From Actinomycetes bacterium (lineage in GTDB: Bacteria > Actinomycetota > Actinomycetes > Streptosporangiales > Streptosporangiaceae), in the NCBI GenBank assembly GCA_025964575.1, contig JAOPYO010000195.1, positions 25,902 to 89,901 on the forward strand: DNA of 64,000 nt. The letters run 5' to 3'. The position numbers and the translations under genes were made by a program. The notes under the pieces are model-generated. The model worked only from the letters and a program-made list of their open reading frames with translations, was not told the DNA's origin and did no database searches. Of this stretch, positions 38,834 through 48,021 are shown one piece after another; position 1 is the first letter of the stretch; each line of letters begins with the position of its first letter.

Positions 38834-39276
38834 ACGGGCTTCCATAGCCAGGTGATGTATTCGGCCTCGTCGTCCTCGTAGAGGGTGCCGGTGGTCAGCT
38901 CGACCTCCATGCCGACGGCCAGTTCGGCCACGCCGACGCCGGGCGCCGTCTGGCCGAGGATCACCATCTGCTCGACCTCCAACTCGACGGCTACGACGGT
39001 GTACGGCTCGAAGGGTTCGGCGGCGATGTAGGGCGGCGGCGGCTTGTAGCGGGCGTCGGCATACGACCAGACCCGGCCGCGGTTCGACAGTGCGTACTCC
39101 TCGAGCTCCGACCCGTCCTTGGGTCCGCCGCATGAAGGGTTGCGGCAGGCCAGCTCGTTGCGTGGGAAGTACGGCGTGCCGCAGCTCGTGCAGCGGGTGC
39201 CGAGCAGACGCACGTCGCCCTCCTCGGTCGTGAACCAGCCCTCGATGGCGGGGCGTTGTTCTTTGATCTGCGGCAC
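38806..39276 (-). CDS. DUF35 OB-fold zinc-ribbon protein
   Basis: GTRCTSCGTPYFPRNELACRNPSCGG; upstream of thiolase gene. Confidence 0.88.
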   Translation of the reverse strand: MPQIKEQRPAIEGWFTTEEGDVRLLGTRCTSCGTPYFPRNELACRNPSCGGPKDGSELEEYALSNRGRVWSYADARYKPPPPYIAAEPFEPYTVVAVELEVEQMVILGQTAPGVGVAELAVGMEVELTTGTLYEDDEAEYITWLWKPVANSERSEQ

Positions 39277-39317
39277 TCGAGCGACCTCCGTCTATCAACC
39301 AAGCGACCGTTCAAATC

Positions 39318-39331
39318 TATAACGCGTTCTA
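39318..39331. promoter_or_regulatory. KstR-like operator candidate
   Basis: TATAACGCGTTCTA fits TnnAACnnGTTnnA, between divergent genes. Confidence 0.55.
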
Positions 39332-39368
39332 ATAGGTCGGAAGCGCCGGGGTCCTCGGGGGCCTACAT

Positions 39369-39382
39369 ACCGACTGGTCGGT
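39369..39382. promoter_or_regulatory. Palindrome, TetR-type operator candidate
   Basis: ACCGAC-tg-GTCGGT upstream of SDR gene. Confidence 0.45.
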
Positions 39383-39447
39383 CGCCTCGCTAAAGTGTCG
39401 ACCGAGTGGGATTCGGCTAGGTACGGCGTGACACGAGGAGTGCGTAC

Positions 39448-40215
39448 ATGCAGACAGGACTGCAGGGGAAGACAGTGCTGATCACTGGCGCTTCGCGGGG
39501 CATCGGCAAGGCCATCGCCTTCGCGCTGGCCGAAGAGGGCGCCAACGTCGTGCTCTCCTCCCGCAGGCAGGAGGCCCTCGACGAGGTGGCGGCGGAGCTC
39601 AGGACCGCCTACCCCGACGTCGGCGTGCTGCCCAAGGCCGCGCACGTGGGCGACGAGGATCAGGCTCGCGCGTGCATCGACGCGGCGATCACCGAGTTCG
39701 GCGGGCTCGACGTGCTGGTCAACAACGCCGGAACCAGTGTGCACTTCGGGCCGATGGTCGAGATCGATGCCGCGGCTGCGGCGAAGACCGTTCAGGTCAA
39801 CCAGTTCGCGGTGGTCATGTGGACTCAGCTGGCCTGGAAGGCATGGATGGCCGAGCACGGTGGCACGATCATCAACATGGCGAGCGTCGGGGGTCTCGCC
39901 ACCGAGCACGGCATCGGCTACTACAACGCCACCAAGGCCGCGGTCATCCACCTGACCCGGCAGTTCGCCATGGAACTCGCCCCGGGCGTACGGGTCAACG
40001 CGATCGCCCCGGGCCTGGTCAAGACCCAGCTCGCCAAGGCCCTCTGGGAGGGCAACGAAGAGGCGATCAGCAAGTACTTGCCGCTCGGCCGGCTGGGGGA
40101 GCCTTCGGACATCGCCAGCGCCGCCGTCTTTCTGGCCGGGGAGACCTCATCCTGGATGACAGGACAGACCATGGTCGTCGACGGCGGTGCCATCATCCGT
40201 CCCTCCATCGCCTGA
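39448..40215 (+). CDS. SDR family oxidoreductase
   Basis: VLITGASRGIGKAIAFALAEEGANVVLSSRR, LVNNAG, YYNATKAAV. Confidence 0.94.
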   Translation: MQTGLQGKTVLITGASRGIGKAIAFALAEEGANVVLSSRRQEALDEVAAELRTAYPDVGVLPKAAHVGDEDQARACIDAAITEFGGLDVLVNNAGTSVHFGPMVEIDAAAAAKTVQVNQFAVVMWTQLAWKAWMAEHGGTIINMASVGGLATEHGIGYYNATKAAVIHLTRQFAMELAPGVRVNAIAPGLVKTQLAKALWEGNEEAISKYLPLGRLGEPSDIASAAVFLAGETSSWMTGQTMVVDGGAIIRPSIA

Positions 40216-40227
40216 CCGACCCCACCC

Positions 40228-40257
40228 CGTGATCGTGCAATCGACTGCATGATCACG
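40228..40257. repeat. Palindromic repeat copy 2
   Basis: CGTGATCGTGCA-atcgac-TGCATGATCACG, 13 nt after stop. Confidence 0.85.
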
Positions 40258-40277
40258 AAGGAGAGAAGGAGAAGAGC

Positions 40278-41270
40278 ATGAGCACTCGCTGGGGACTCAC
40301 CATTCCGCTGGCGGGGATGGCGCTGCCGGAGCAGCGCGAGATCATCTCTGAGTTGCCCGCGCTGGGCTACACCGATGCCTGGTCCGCGGAGACCAACGGC
40401 GCCGACGCCTTCACGCCGCTGGCGCTGGCCTCGCAGTGGGCGGCCTGCTCCGCCCCCGCGGCCACGCCCCAGCCCTCCCGTGAACTGCGGCTCGGCACGG
40501 CGATCGTGCCGGTCTACACCCGTGGTCCGGCGCTGCTGGCCCAGCAGGCCGCGACCATGGCGGAGCTGACCCCCGGCCGGTTCGTCCTCGGCATCGGCAC
40601 GTCCTCCCCGGCGATCGTGGAGCGCTGGAACGGCGTTCCGTTCGTGGAACCGTACAAGAAGGTCAGGGACACCCTGCGCTTCCTCCAGCGCGCGCTCGCC
40701 GGGGAGAAGGTCTCCGACGAGGCACTCGGCGTCAAGGGCTTCAAGCTGGACCTGGTGCCCGAGATCCCGCCGAAGATCGTGCTCGCCGCGCTCCGGCCCG
40801 GCATGCTGCGGCTGGCCGCGCGCGAGGCCGACGGAGCCATCACCAACTGGCTGGCCCCGCATGACGTACGGAAGGTACGCGGGGAGCTCGGGGCCGAGAA
40901 GGAACTGATCGCGCGGGTCTTCGTCTGCCCGACCGAGAATGTCGACGAGGCCCGGCAACTGGGCCGCTGGCTGATCGCCGCCTACATGACCGTGCCGGTG
41001 TACGCCGCGTTCCACGAGTGGCTCGGCCGGGGGGACGCGCTCAAGCCGATGAACGAGGCCTGGGCGGCCGGCGATCGCAAGGGCGCGCTCGAGGCCATCC
41101 CGGACGAGGTCGTCGACGATCTGATCGTGCACGGCTCCCCGGCCGCCTGCCGGACTCGCATCCGGGAGTACCAGGAGAACGGACTGGACACCCCGGTTCT
41201 CATGGTGCTGCCCGGCGGTGGTCTGACGATGCCCGACGCCGTACGCGCTCTCGCGCCCACCGCGGGCTGA
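40278..41270 (+). CDS. LLM class (F420-dependent type) oxidoreductase
   Basis: ELRLGTAIVPVYTRGPALLAQQAATMAELTPGRFVLGIGTSSP. Confidence 0.9.
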   Translation: MSTRWGLTIPLAGMALPEQREIISELPALGYTDAWSAETNGADAFTPLALASQWAACSAPAATPQPSRELRLGTAIVPVYTRGPALLAQQAATMAELTPGRFVLGIGTSSPAIVERWNGVPFVEPYKKVRDTLRFLQRALAGEKVSDEALGVKGFKLDLVPEIPPKIVLAALRPGMLRLAAREADGAITNWLAPHDVRKVRGELGAEKELIARVFVCPTENVDEARQLGRWLIAAYMTVPVYAAFHEWLGRGDALKPMNEAWAAGDRKGALEAIPDEVVDDLIVHGSPAACRTRIREYQENGLDTPVLMVLPGGGLTMPDAVRALAPTAG

Positions 41271-41373
41271 TCTTCTGCCTTTGCGTTTACCCGACGTTTC
41301 CGTGGTGGCTGCTTGGCTGTTCTAGTATCGCCGAGCTCTTCTCTGTGGGCAACATCCGGGGGCGACACGCAAC

Positions 41374-42471
41374 ATGGGTCTGCTGGACGGGTCATTGTTG
41401 ACCCTGTCGGTTCTGCTCGCGATGGCGGCTCCGGCCGCCTGCATGGTTCTGTGGAACCGGCTCGGCGGTCCGAGGGCCGTACAGTTCGGCGGCCGGCTCG
41501 GACTGATCGCGGTCTGCCAGGTGACGGTGCTCCTGCTGGCCGGGCTGCTGGTCAACCGGAGCTTCCAGCTGTACGCCTCCTGGGACGACCTGTTCGGCCG
41601 CAGCGGAAGTGGGGGTGATGTCCAGCCGGCCCCCGGAGCGGGACCCCGGGAGGGCGGTCGGTTGTCGCCGCACGGTGTCGGCACCAAGATTAACTTTGGG
41701 TACGTCCGTGACAACCAGACCTACAGCGCGACCTTCCTCGGGCACGCCTCGGGAATACGCGCGCTGGTGCGGGTCTGGCTGCCGCCGGAGTACACCCACT
41801 CGGCCTACGCCAACGCGAGGTTCCCGGTGATCGAGCTGTTTCCCGGCTTTCCCGGCACGCCGTCGACCTGGTTCAACGCCTTGCAGGCGGGGAACAAGCT
41901 GCGCGAGGCCATGTTCCGGGGACAGGCCAAGCCGTACATCCTGGTGGCGCCGACCATCACGGTCCAGCCGGGCCGGGACACAGAGTGCACCGACATCCCG
42001 AACGGCCCACAGGTCGCGACCTGGCTGACCAAGGACATCCGGGAGGCGATGACGGAGAACTTCCGCGCCCTGCCAGGGGCGGACTCCTGGGCGGCCATGG
42101 GCTACTCGACCGGCGGCTTCTGCGCGGCCAAGCTGACCGAGCAGCATCCGGAGATGTTCCGTGCCGGAGTCAGCCTGGCCGGCTATTTCGCCCCGAGCTC
42201 GCCCGACATCACCAGAGATCCCAAGTTGGCCAAGGCCAACAACGCCTATGAGCTGCTCAGCACCAAACCGGCGGTCTCGTTGCTGCTGGCCGGGTCCGAC
42301 CAGGATTCGAACACCGCGTCCTCGATCGCCGCGATGACCAAAGCGATGCGACCGCCGACGCAGATCTTCAAGTACATCGTGCCGAAGGGCGGCCACAACG
42401 TCCACGTCTGGCAGCAGATGCTGCCCAAGGCCTACGAGTGGATCAGCAAGCAGCTCCTTGGCCCCACCTAG
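41374..42471 (+). CDS. Esterase family protein with N-terminal TM helices
   Basis: VIELFPGFPGTPSTWFNAL, nucleophile GYSTGG, late His region KGGHNVHVWQQMLPKAYEW. Confidence 0.87.
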   Translation: MGLLDGSLLTLSVLLAMAAPAACMVLWNRLGGPRAVQFGGRLGLIAVCQVTVLLLAGLLVNRSFQLYASWDDLFGRSGSGGDVQPAPGAGPREGGRLSPHGVGTKINFGYVRDNQTYSATFLGHASGIRALVRVWLPPEYTHSAYANARFPVIELFPGFPGTPSTWFNALQAGNKLREAMFRGQAKPYILVAPTITVQPGRDTECTDIPNGPQVATWLTKDIREAMTENFRALPGADSWAAMGYSTGGFCAAKLTEQHPEMFRAGVSLAGYFAPSSPDITRDPKLAKANNAYELLSTKPAVSLLLAGSDQDSNTASSIAAMTKAMRPPTQIFKYIVPKGGHNVHVWQQMLPKAYEWISKQLLGPT

Positions 42472-42512
42472 GAAAGCACCCGCTAGGAAAGCCCTAACTA
42501 GGAAAGAAAGGG
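42468..42512. repeat. 15-bp-period tandem repeat, CTAGGAAAG x3
   Basis: CTAGGAAAG at 42468, 42483 and 42498. Confidence 0.9.
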
Positions 42513-43852
42513 GCGTGCCTAGGCCAGGGGTGCTGCCGTTCGAGCTGGGCGGCCAGTCCGATCAGCAGCGACTCCTTGCCGGGGGTGGCGACGAGCTGGA
42601 CGGCGAGAGGCAGCCCTTCCGGGCTCAGCCCGGCGGGGACGGACGCCGCCGGATAGCCCGCCAGGTTCCACGCCCCGGCCATCGGGGCGTACCTCAGTGA
42701 GGTCACCACACTGTGCATCCAGGACCCCTCGCCCCACCGGCGCGCGTGCGGGGCGAGCTGGGCCAGGGTCGGCATGACCAGCACGTCGTGCCGTTCGAAG
42801 AACGGCGCGAGGGCCTGGCAAAGCCGCTCCCGGTCGTCGTCGCGCGGTGGCCTGACCTTGGTGAACAGCCGTCCTGCGGCGGCATGCCGGCGGGTGCGGG
42901 TCTCGAGTCGCGGATCAGAGAGGTACGGCTCCGCGTCGGCGGCCGGGCAGGCCAGCCAGCGCGCGGTCACTGCGGTCGCCGCCCAGAGGGGATAGCGGGG
43001 ATCGTCGTGCTCGACGGTGTGGCCGAGCCCGGCCAGGGTCTTGCCGGCCGCGCGGACCGCCCCGACGAAGTCCCGGTTGATGATCACACCTGCGGCGGGC
43101 GGCTTGGCCGAGATCGCCACTCTCACGCGTTCCGGCTCCGCGATCGCGGCGAGTGAGGCGTCACCGGCCATGACCGCGAGCATCAGGGCGGCGTCGCCTA
43201 CCGTCGTGGTGAGCGGGCCGTTCTCCGACATTCCCGCCCAGTTGTCGCCGCCGAGCTCAGCGGGGACGACTCCGGTCCCCGGCTTGATCCCGAACAGCCC
43301 GCAGTTGGCAGCGGGGATGCGGATGGATCCGGCGCCATCGTTCCCGTGTGCGATGGGGACCATGCCCGAGGCCACGGCCGCGGCGGACCCGCCGGAGGAG
43401 CCGCCCGCCGTACGCCCCCGGTCCCAGGGATTGCGCGTGATGCCGTACACGCTGTCGCTGAAGGGATAGATGCCCAGCTCGGGCAGGTTGGTGAGGCCGA
43501 CGACGACCGCTCCGGCCGCCCTCAGCCGGGCCACCACCGAGTGGTCCTTCTCCTGTGGCCCGTCGGGGGTGGCCGCCGAACCGGATCGCATCGGCTCCCC
43601 GGCGACCGGAACGTTGTCCTTGATCGCGACAGGCACCCCGGCCAGCGGCAGATCCGCCCGGTCGGCGCGCGCATCGACCTCCGCCGCCTCGCGGAGGGCG
43701 GCCTCGGCGCGGACCCGTACGAAGGCGCCCAGTTCACCGTCCAGTGCGGCGATCCGGTCCAGATGGGCCCGGACGACCTCCTGGGCCGTGACCTCGCCCG
43801 CCCGAACCGCCGCCGCGATCTCCGTCGCGGTCCTACCCACCCACTCAGTCAT
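42494..43852 (-). CDS. Amidase (amidase signature family)
   Basis: [51 protein letters not shown]. Confidence 0.94.
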   Translation of the reverse strand: MTEWVGRTATEIAAAVRAGEVTAQEVVRAHLDRIAALDGELGAFVRVRAEAALREAAEVDARADRADLPLAGVPVAIKDNVPVAGEPMRSGSAATPDGPQEKDHSVVARLRAAGAVVVGLTNLPELGIYPFSDSVYGITRNPWDRGRTAGGSSGGSAAAVASGMVPIAHGNDGAGSIRIPAANCGLFGIKPGTGVVPAELGGDNWAGMSENGPLTTTVGDAALMLAVMAGDASLAAIAEPERVRVAISAKPPAAGVIINRDFVGAVRAAGKTLAGLGHTVEHDDPRYPLWAATAVTARWLACPAADAEPYLSDPRLETRTRRHAAAGRLFTKVRPPRDDDRERLCQALAPFFERHDVLVMPTLAQLAPHARRWGEGSWMHSVVTSLRYAPMAGAWNLAGYPAASVPAGLSPEGLPLAVQLVATPGKESLLIGLAAQLERQHPWPRHAPFFPS

Positions 43853-43886
43853 GACCGGAGTCTCCCCCTTCGGGCCCCATTCCGTC

Positions 43887-43943
43887 GAGTCGTGGCGTGT
43901 CCCGCACCGGAGCAGGCCCAGAGTGCGGGACATGCCACGAGTC
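43887..43943. terminator. Long hairpin downstream of the 43950 gene
   Basis: CGTGGCGTGTCCCGCAC...GTGCGGGACATGCCACG (one G-U), extendable to about 21 bp. Confidence 0.7.
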
Positions 43944-43949
43944 AACGGG

Positions 43950-45050
43950 TCAGTCCGGGAGGGACGGGTGCGGGCCGAGGGCCCAGTACTCGAAGAGGCC
44001 GTAGCCGACCTGCCCCTCGGCAGGGTCCTCCTGGTACTGGAACCGGCCGACGGCGTCGACCAGGCCCCACATCCGGGCGGCGTCCTCGGCTCGGGTGGTG
44101 TCGTAGGTGACGCCCTGCACCTTGAGCTGCTCGCCCTGGTACATCCCGTGCTTCCAGTCGGGTTCCAGTCCGTATCCCGTGCCGACCATGAGGTGCACCG
44201 GGAGGATCGGTGTCGCCTGCAGGTCGAAGGGCTCGCCACCCGGTGGATGAAAGGAGATCGTCGCGGTGACGACGTCGCGGGTGCCCTCCGCGTAGACGGG
44301 GCGGTACTCGGGCCGGCCGAGGTACTCCGGCTCGCGCGTCTCGTCGGGCCACACCCGTACCGCCTCCTCCAGCACCCGGCGGCCCTTTTCGTCCTCCTGG
44401 ATGATGCACAGGATCGAGTGGTCCTCGAACTGGATCGGGGTGTAGAGCCAGTAGAACGTGCCGGCGTTCTTGGCCTGGATGCCGGGCGGTTCGGACTCGC
44501 CGACCGGACGGATGCCCCAGGACCGGTCCCGGGAGCCCCACCAGTGGTCGGGAGTGACGTCGATCGTCTCGCCGTCGACGGTGATGGAGCCGGTCCAGCG
44601 GCCGGTCTGCGCCATCCGCTTGGAGTCGAACATCACCCGCTCCTGCCAGCGGATGTAGTGCTGCGGCTCCACCTGGGCGGGGATCGAGCCCTCCCAGGTC
44701 AGGTCGAAGGACAGTCCGTGCTCGTTGTCCTCCAGCACCACCCGGAGCTTCCTGAGTCCCTCGATGACCTCGACCCGGAACGGCCCGATCTCGGTGTTCA
44801 TCCGGTCGAGACCGAGTTCGCGGGAGGCCCGTACGACCTTGTGGATCGGGCCTCTTCTGACCACGGCGAACGCGTCGGTGACGCCCAGATTGGGATACTG
44901 CCCCACCCCGATGATCAGCATCAGCTCGTCCGAGCAGGGGTGGCAGTTGAAGTAGTACCGATCGTAGAAGTTCCGGTCGGAGGTGCCGACGTTCCGCATG
45001 ACCTCCGGCACCTGATGGATCGGATAGTCGTCCAGCGGGGACAGAGTCAT
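43950..45050 (-). CDS. Hypothetical protein (DUF7064/DUF7065-like candidate)
   Basis: 366 aa, W/H-rich motifs TPDHWWGSRDRSWGIRPVG, FYWLYTPIQFEDHSI; overlaps next gene by 4 nt. Confidence 0.7.
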   Translation of the reverse strand: MTLSPLDDYPIHQVPEVMRNVGTSDRNFYDRYYFNCHPCSDELMLIIGVGQYPNLGVTDAFAVVRRGPIHKVVRASRELGLDRMNTEIGPFRVEVIEGLRKLRVVLEDNEHGLSFDLTWEGSIPAQVEPQHYIRWQERVMFDSKRMAQTGRWTGSITVDGETIDVTPDHWWGSRDRSWGIRPVGESEPPGIQAKNAGTFYWLYTPIQFEDHSILCIIQEDEKGRRVLEEAVRVWPDETREPEYLGRPEYRPVYAEGTRDVVTATISFHPPGGEPFDLQATPILPVHLMVGTGYGLEPDWKHGMYQGEQLKVQGVTYDTTRAEDAARMWGLVDAVGRFQYQEDPAEGQVGYGLFEYWALGPHPSLPD

Positions 45051-46096
45051 CGCAGACCCTCCATGACCTTGGCGAGCAGTTGCGAGCAGTTGTTGTTGTA
45101 GGGGAAGTCGTTGTCCGGCTCGATCCATCCGAAGTCGATCATCGCCTGGCCGATCCGGGACATGACCACGGTGAATTTGAAGCCGGACAACACCTCGTAG
45201 TACGCCATCTCCCGCATCGGCCGGCCGAGCAGTTCCTCGTATCTGCGCACGGTCTCCTCGGGGGTGGGGAAGCCGCGGAGGCGGGGGACCCCCAGACCTT
45301 CGGAATGATGCCGGTCCAGGAACAGGAACCAGGCCAGGTCCTCTTCGGGCTGGCCGAGCACGGCGATCTCCCAGTCGAGCACCGCCTGCGGCACGCCCTG
45401 ATCGAAGATGATGTTGCCGATGCGGGAGTCGCCCCACAGTGCCACCGGCTCGGGCTCGGCCGGTCGGTTGGCCTTCAGCCAGGCCAGCGCCTCCAGCGCG
45501 GTCTCCTTGGGACCGGGATAGGCCCAGTGCAGGTAGTGCTCGTAGTAGGCGAGCCGCTGGTCCAGCCCGGTCGTCCCCCACGCCGGCTGGTCGAGGAACT
45601 CCAGGCCGAGCGCCTTCGGATCCAGCCGATGCAGCCGGGCCAGGATCTCCAGCGAGTTCCACCACATGGCGGCCCGCTCGTCTTCGGAGATCTCGGTGAC
45701 CCAGCCGCCCTGGTGGTAGGGCGGTATGTCCGTCGGCACCTTGCCGTCGATCCGGCCCATCACGAAGAACGGGGCGCCCAGCGGCTCGTCCGAGGGCTCG
45801 TACCAGCGGATCGGCGGCACCGGGATGTCCGTACGCTCCGCCAGGATCCGCATCAGCCGGTACTGCTCCTCGAACCGCGGCTCCGGGAAGACCTGGTAGT
45901 GGTGCGGGGCGACCCGGGCCACGAGCGCCTCGCTGCGCCCGTCGTGCTCGGCATCGAAGAGCAGGGTCTCGCTGGAGAATCCGTTGGCCTCCGGGGTCTG
46001 CAGGTGAGTGATCTTCACGCCGGGAAGGTGCCGGTCGAGCCACGCGGTGAGAGCACCGCGAGTGACCTCCGGATCGCGCTGGTCGGGTACGGGCAT
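45047..46096 (-). CDS. Phosphotransferase family (APH/ACAD10-like kinase fold)
   Basis: LARLHRLDP, VALWGDSRIGNIIFDQGVPQAVLDWEIAVLGQPEEDLAWFLFLDRH. Confidence 0.88.
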   Translation of the reverse strand: MPVPDQRDPEVTRGALTAWLDRHLPGVKITHLQTPEANGFSSETLLFDAEHDGRSEALVARVAPHHYQVFPEPRFEEQYRLMRILAERTDIPVPPIRWYEPSDEPLGAPFFVMGRIDGKVPTDIPPYHQGGWVTEISEDERAAMWWNSLEILARLHRLDPKALGLEFLDQPAWGTTGLDQRLAYYEHYLHWAYPGPKETALEALAWLKANRPAEPEPVALWGDSRIGNIIFDQGVPQAVLDWEIAVLGQPEEDLAWFLFLDRHHSEGLGVPRLRGFPTPEETVRRYEELLGRPMREMAYYEVLSGFKFTVVMSRIGQAMIDFGWIEPDNDFPYNNNCSQLLAKVMEGLR

Positions 46097-46131
46097 GCGC
46101 CGGCCTCCTTGCACGTAACGCGCCCTCAAAG

Positions 46132-46145
46132 TGAAACGTGTTCTA
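46132..46145. promoter_or_regulatory. KstR-like operator candidate
   Basis: TGAAACGTGTTCTA fits TnnAACnnGTTnnA, upstream of minus-strand operon. Confidence 0.55.
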
Positions 46146-46178
46146 TCAACGGGGGTTGGTCCCGTCAATGGGTAAACG

Positions 46179-46192
46179 ACCAAGCGCTCGTT
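46179..46192. promoter_or_regulatory. KstR2-like operator candidate
   Basis: ACCAAGCGCTCGTT fits AnCAAGnnCTTGnT except one base. Confidence 0.4.
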
Positions 46193-46238
46193 AAAGTCGA
46201 CTCTGGTCGCCGCGCCTTCCAGGGGTCACCATGGGGCC

Positions 46239-46375
46239 ATGATCGAATTTGCCGACCGGGTGGTGCTCGTGACCGGCGCGGCCCGGGGCATCGGGGCCGC
46301 CACCGCCCGGCTGTTCGCCGCCAGGGGTGCCTCGCTGGCGCTCTGCGACCGCGACTCACCGGCCGAGACCGCCGA
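46239..46375 (+). pseudogene. Truncated SDR N-terminus remnant
   Basis: MIEFADRVVLVTGAARGIGAATARLFAARGASLALCDRDSPAETAD, Rossmann motif only, then non-SDR sequence. Confidence 0.7.
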
Positions 46376-46466
46376 CGCTTGCTTACGGACCTGTGCCTGC
46401 TTACGGGCTTACGGAAAGGACGGGGCTCTGCCGAGGGCGGGCGGAGGCGCATGCGAGGATCGAAGG

Positions 46467-47108
46467 ATGCGCCTTACCAAGCTGGGACACGCATGCGTAC
46501 GGCTCCGGAAGGACGACCGGACTCTGGTCATCGATCCTGGTGCGCTGACCCCCGAGGGGGACGCGTTCGCCGGTGCCGACGCCGTGCTGATCACCCATGA
46601 GCACTTCGACCACTTCGAGGCCGAGAGGCTCCGCCAGGCCATGCTGGAGAACCCGCGCCTGGAGGTGCTGACCTGCAGTGCCGTCGCGACGAGCCTCGCC
46701 GACCTCGGAGCCCGCGTCCGTACGGTCGGTAACGGCGACGCCCTGAAGGTCGCCGACTTCGAGATCGCGGTCCTGGGGGAGAAACACGAGGTCACCCACC
46801 CCGACGTGCCGCCGGTCGACAACATCGGGTTTTTCGTGGACGGCGAGGTCTTCCATCCGGGCGACGCCTTCACCATCCCGGCGGTCACGGTGCCGACGCT
46901 GCTGACGCCGACCAACGCGCCGTGGATGAAGGTCACCGAGATGTACGCCTACCTGCGCGAGATCGATCCGGCACGGGCGTACTCCATCCACGACGGCCTG
47001 GTCAACGACGTCGGCCTGATGCTCATCGACTCGCAGCTCGGCGGCGAGGCCGAACGGACCGGGAAGGATTTCCGACGCCTCCAGCCCGGCGAGTTCATCG
47101 ACCTGTAG
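46467..47108 (+). CDS. MBL-fold metal-dependent hydrolase
   Basis: MRLTKLGHACVRLRKDDRTLVIDPG...LITHEHFDHFE. Confidence 0.9.
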   Translation: MRLTKLGHACVRLRKDDRTLVIDPGALTPEGDAFAGADAVLITHEHFDHFEAERLRQAMLENPRLEVLTCSAVATSLADLGARVRTVGNGDALKVADFEIAVLGEKHEVTHPDVPPVDNIGFFVDGEVFHPGDAFTIPAVTVPTLLTPTNAPWMKVTEMYAYLREIDPARAYSIHDGLVNDVGLMLIDSQLGGEAERTGKDFRRLQPGEFIDL

Positions 47109-47133
47109 AAACGTGCCGACGGAAGGGCGGGGT

Positions 47134-47790
47134 ATGCGGATCGAGGCGGTCTTCTTCGACATCGGAGAGACGCTCATCAACGAGAGCGAGATCTATGGGC
47201 GGTGGGCGGACTGGCTGGGTGTGCCCCGGCACACGTTCCTCACCAAACTCGGCGCCATTCTCGCCACCGGCGGCACGCATCCCGACCTCTTCGAGTACTT
47301 CCGGCCAGGTTTCGACCTTGCCATCGAGGAGAAACGGCGCCAGGAGGCCGGGGTGCCGAACGGCTTCGGTGCCGACGATCTCTATCCGGACGCCCGCGCC
47401 TGCCTCAGTGAACTGCATGCCCAAGGGCTCTTCATCGGTGTCGCGGGCAACCAGCCGGTGGAGGCCGCCGAGCAGTTCGCGGCGCTCGGTCTGGAGGCTG
47501 ATCTCGTGGGGATCTCCGACGTCTGGGGTCTGCAGAAACCGTCCCCGGAGTTCTTCGCCCGTTGTGCCGACGAAGCCGCCCTTGCGCCGGATCGGATCCT
47601 GTACGTGGGGGACCGGATCGACAACGACGTCCGCCCCGCACTGTCGTCCGGCATGCAGGTCGCCTTCCTCAGACGGGGCCCCTGGGGCCATATCCAGCAG
47701 GACGACGAGGTCTTGGCCCGCTGTCGGTTCCGCCTCGACGACCTCGCCGAGCTCCCTGGCCTGGTCGCCGTCCACAACGCCGCCGCCTGA
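47134..47790 (+). CDS. HAD family hydrolase
   Basis: AVFFDIGETLINES, GVAGNQP, LYVGDRIDNDVRPALSSGMQVAFLRRG. Confidence 0.9.
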   Translation: MRIEAVFFDIGETLINESEIYGRWADWLGVPRHTFLTKLGAILATGGTHPDLFEYFRPGFDLAIEEKRRQEAGVPNGFGADDLYPDARACLSELHAQGLFIGVAGNQPVEAAEQFAALGLEADLVGISDVWGLQKPSPEFFARCADEAALAPDRILYVGDRIDNDVRPALSSGMQVAFLRRGPWGHIQQDDEVLARCRFRLDDLAELPGLVAVHNAAA

Positions 47791-48021
47791 TCCCGGTCGC
47801 CCCCGGGGGGTGTGCCTCTGGGATTCCTTGGCCGTGACCACATATACGCGGCCAGTGCGTGTCGGCCGCGTTGGGGTGGCCAGGGCAAAGCTCCCTTAGG
47901 GGATGTCCCCTAGGTCTGGGGTATCAGGGGAAGACCAGCTGTTCGGATGATCCGGAACCGGGTGTCCGTTTCGTAGCGTGGAACACGTAAACGAAAACCG
48001 AACACTCGGGGAGTGAAGGAA

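Noticed and set aside
42494-44239. 581-aa extended amidase ORF
   Set aside because: N-terminal extension runs across a terminator hairpin and is out of frame of the neighbouring gene; start set at 43852
43950-46043. 697-aa ORF joining the DUF7064-like protein to upstream sequence
   Set aside because: The upstream part is the wrong frame of the phosphotransferase gene; real start taken as 45050 with a 4-nt overlap
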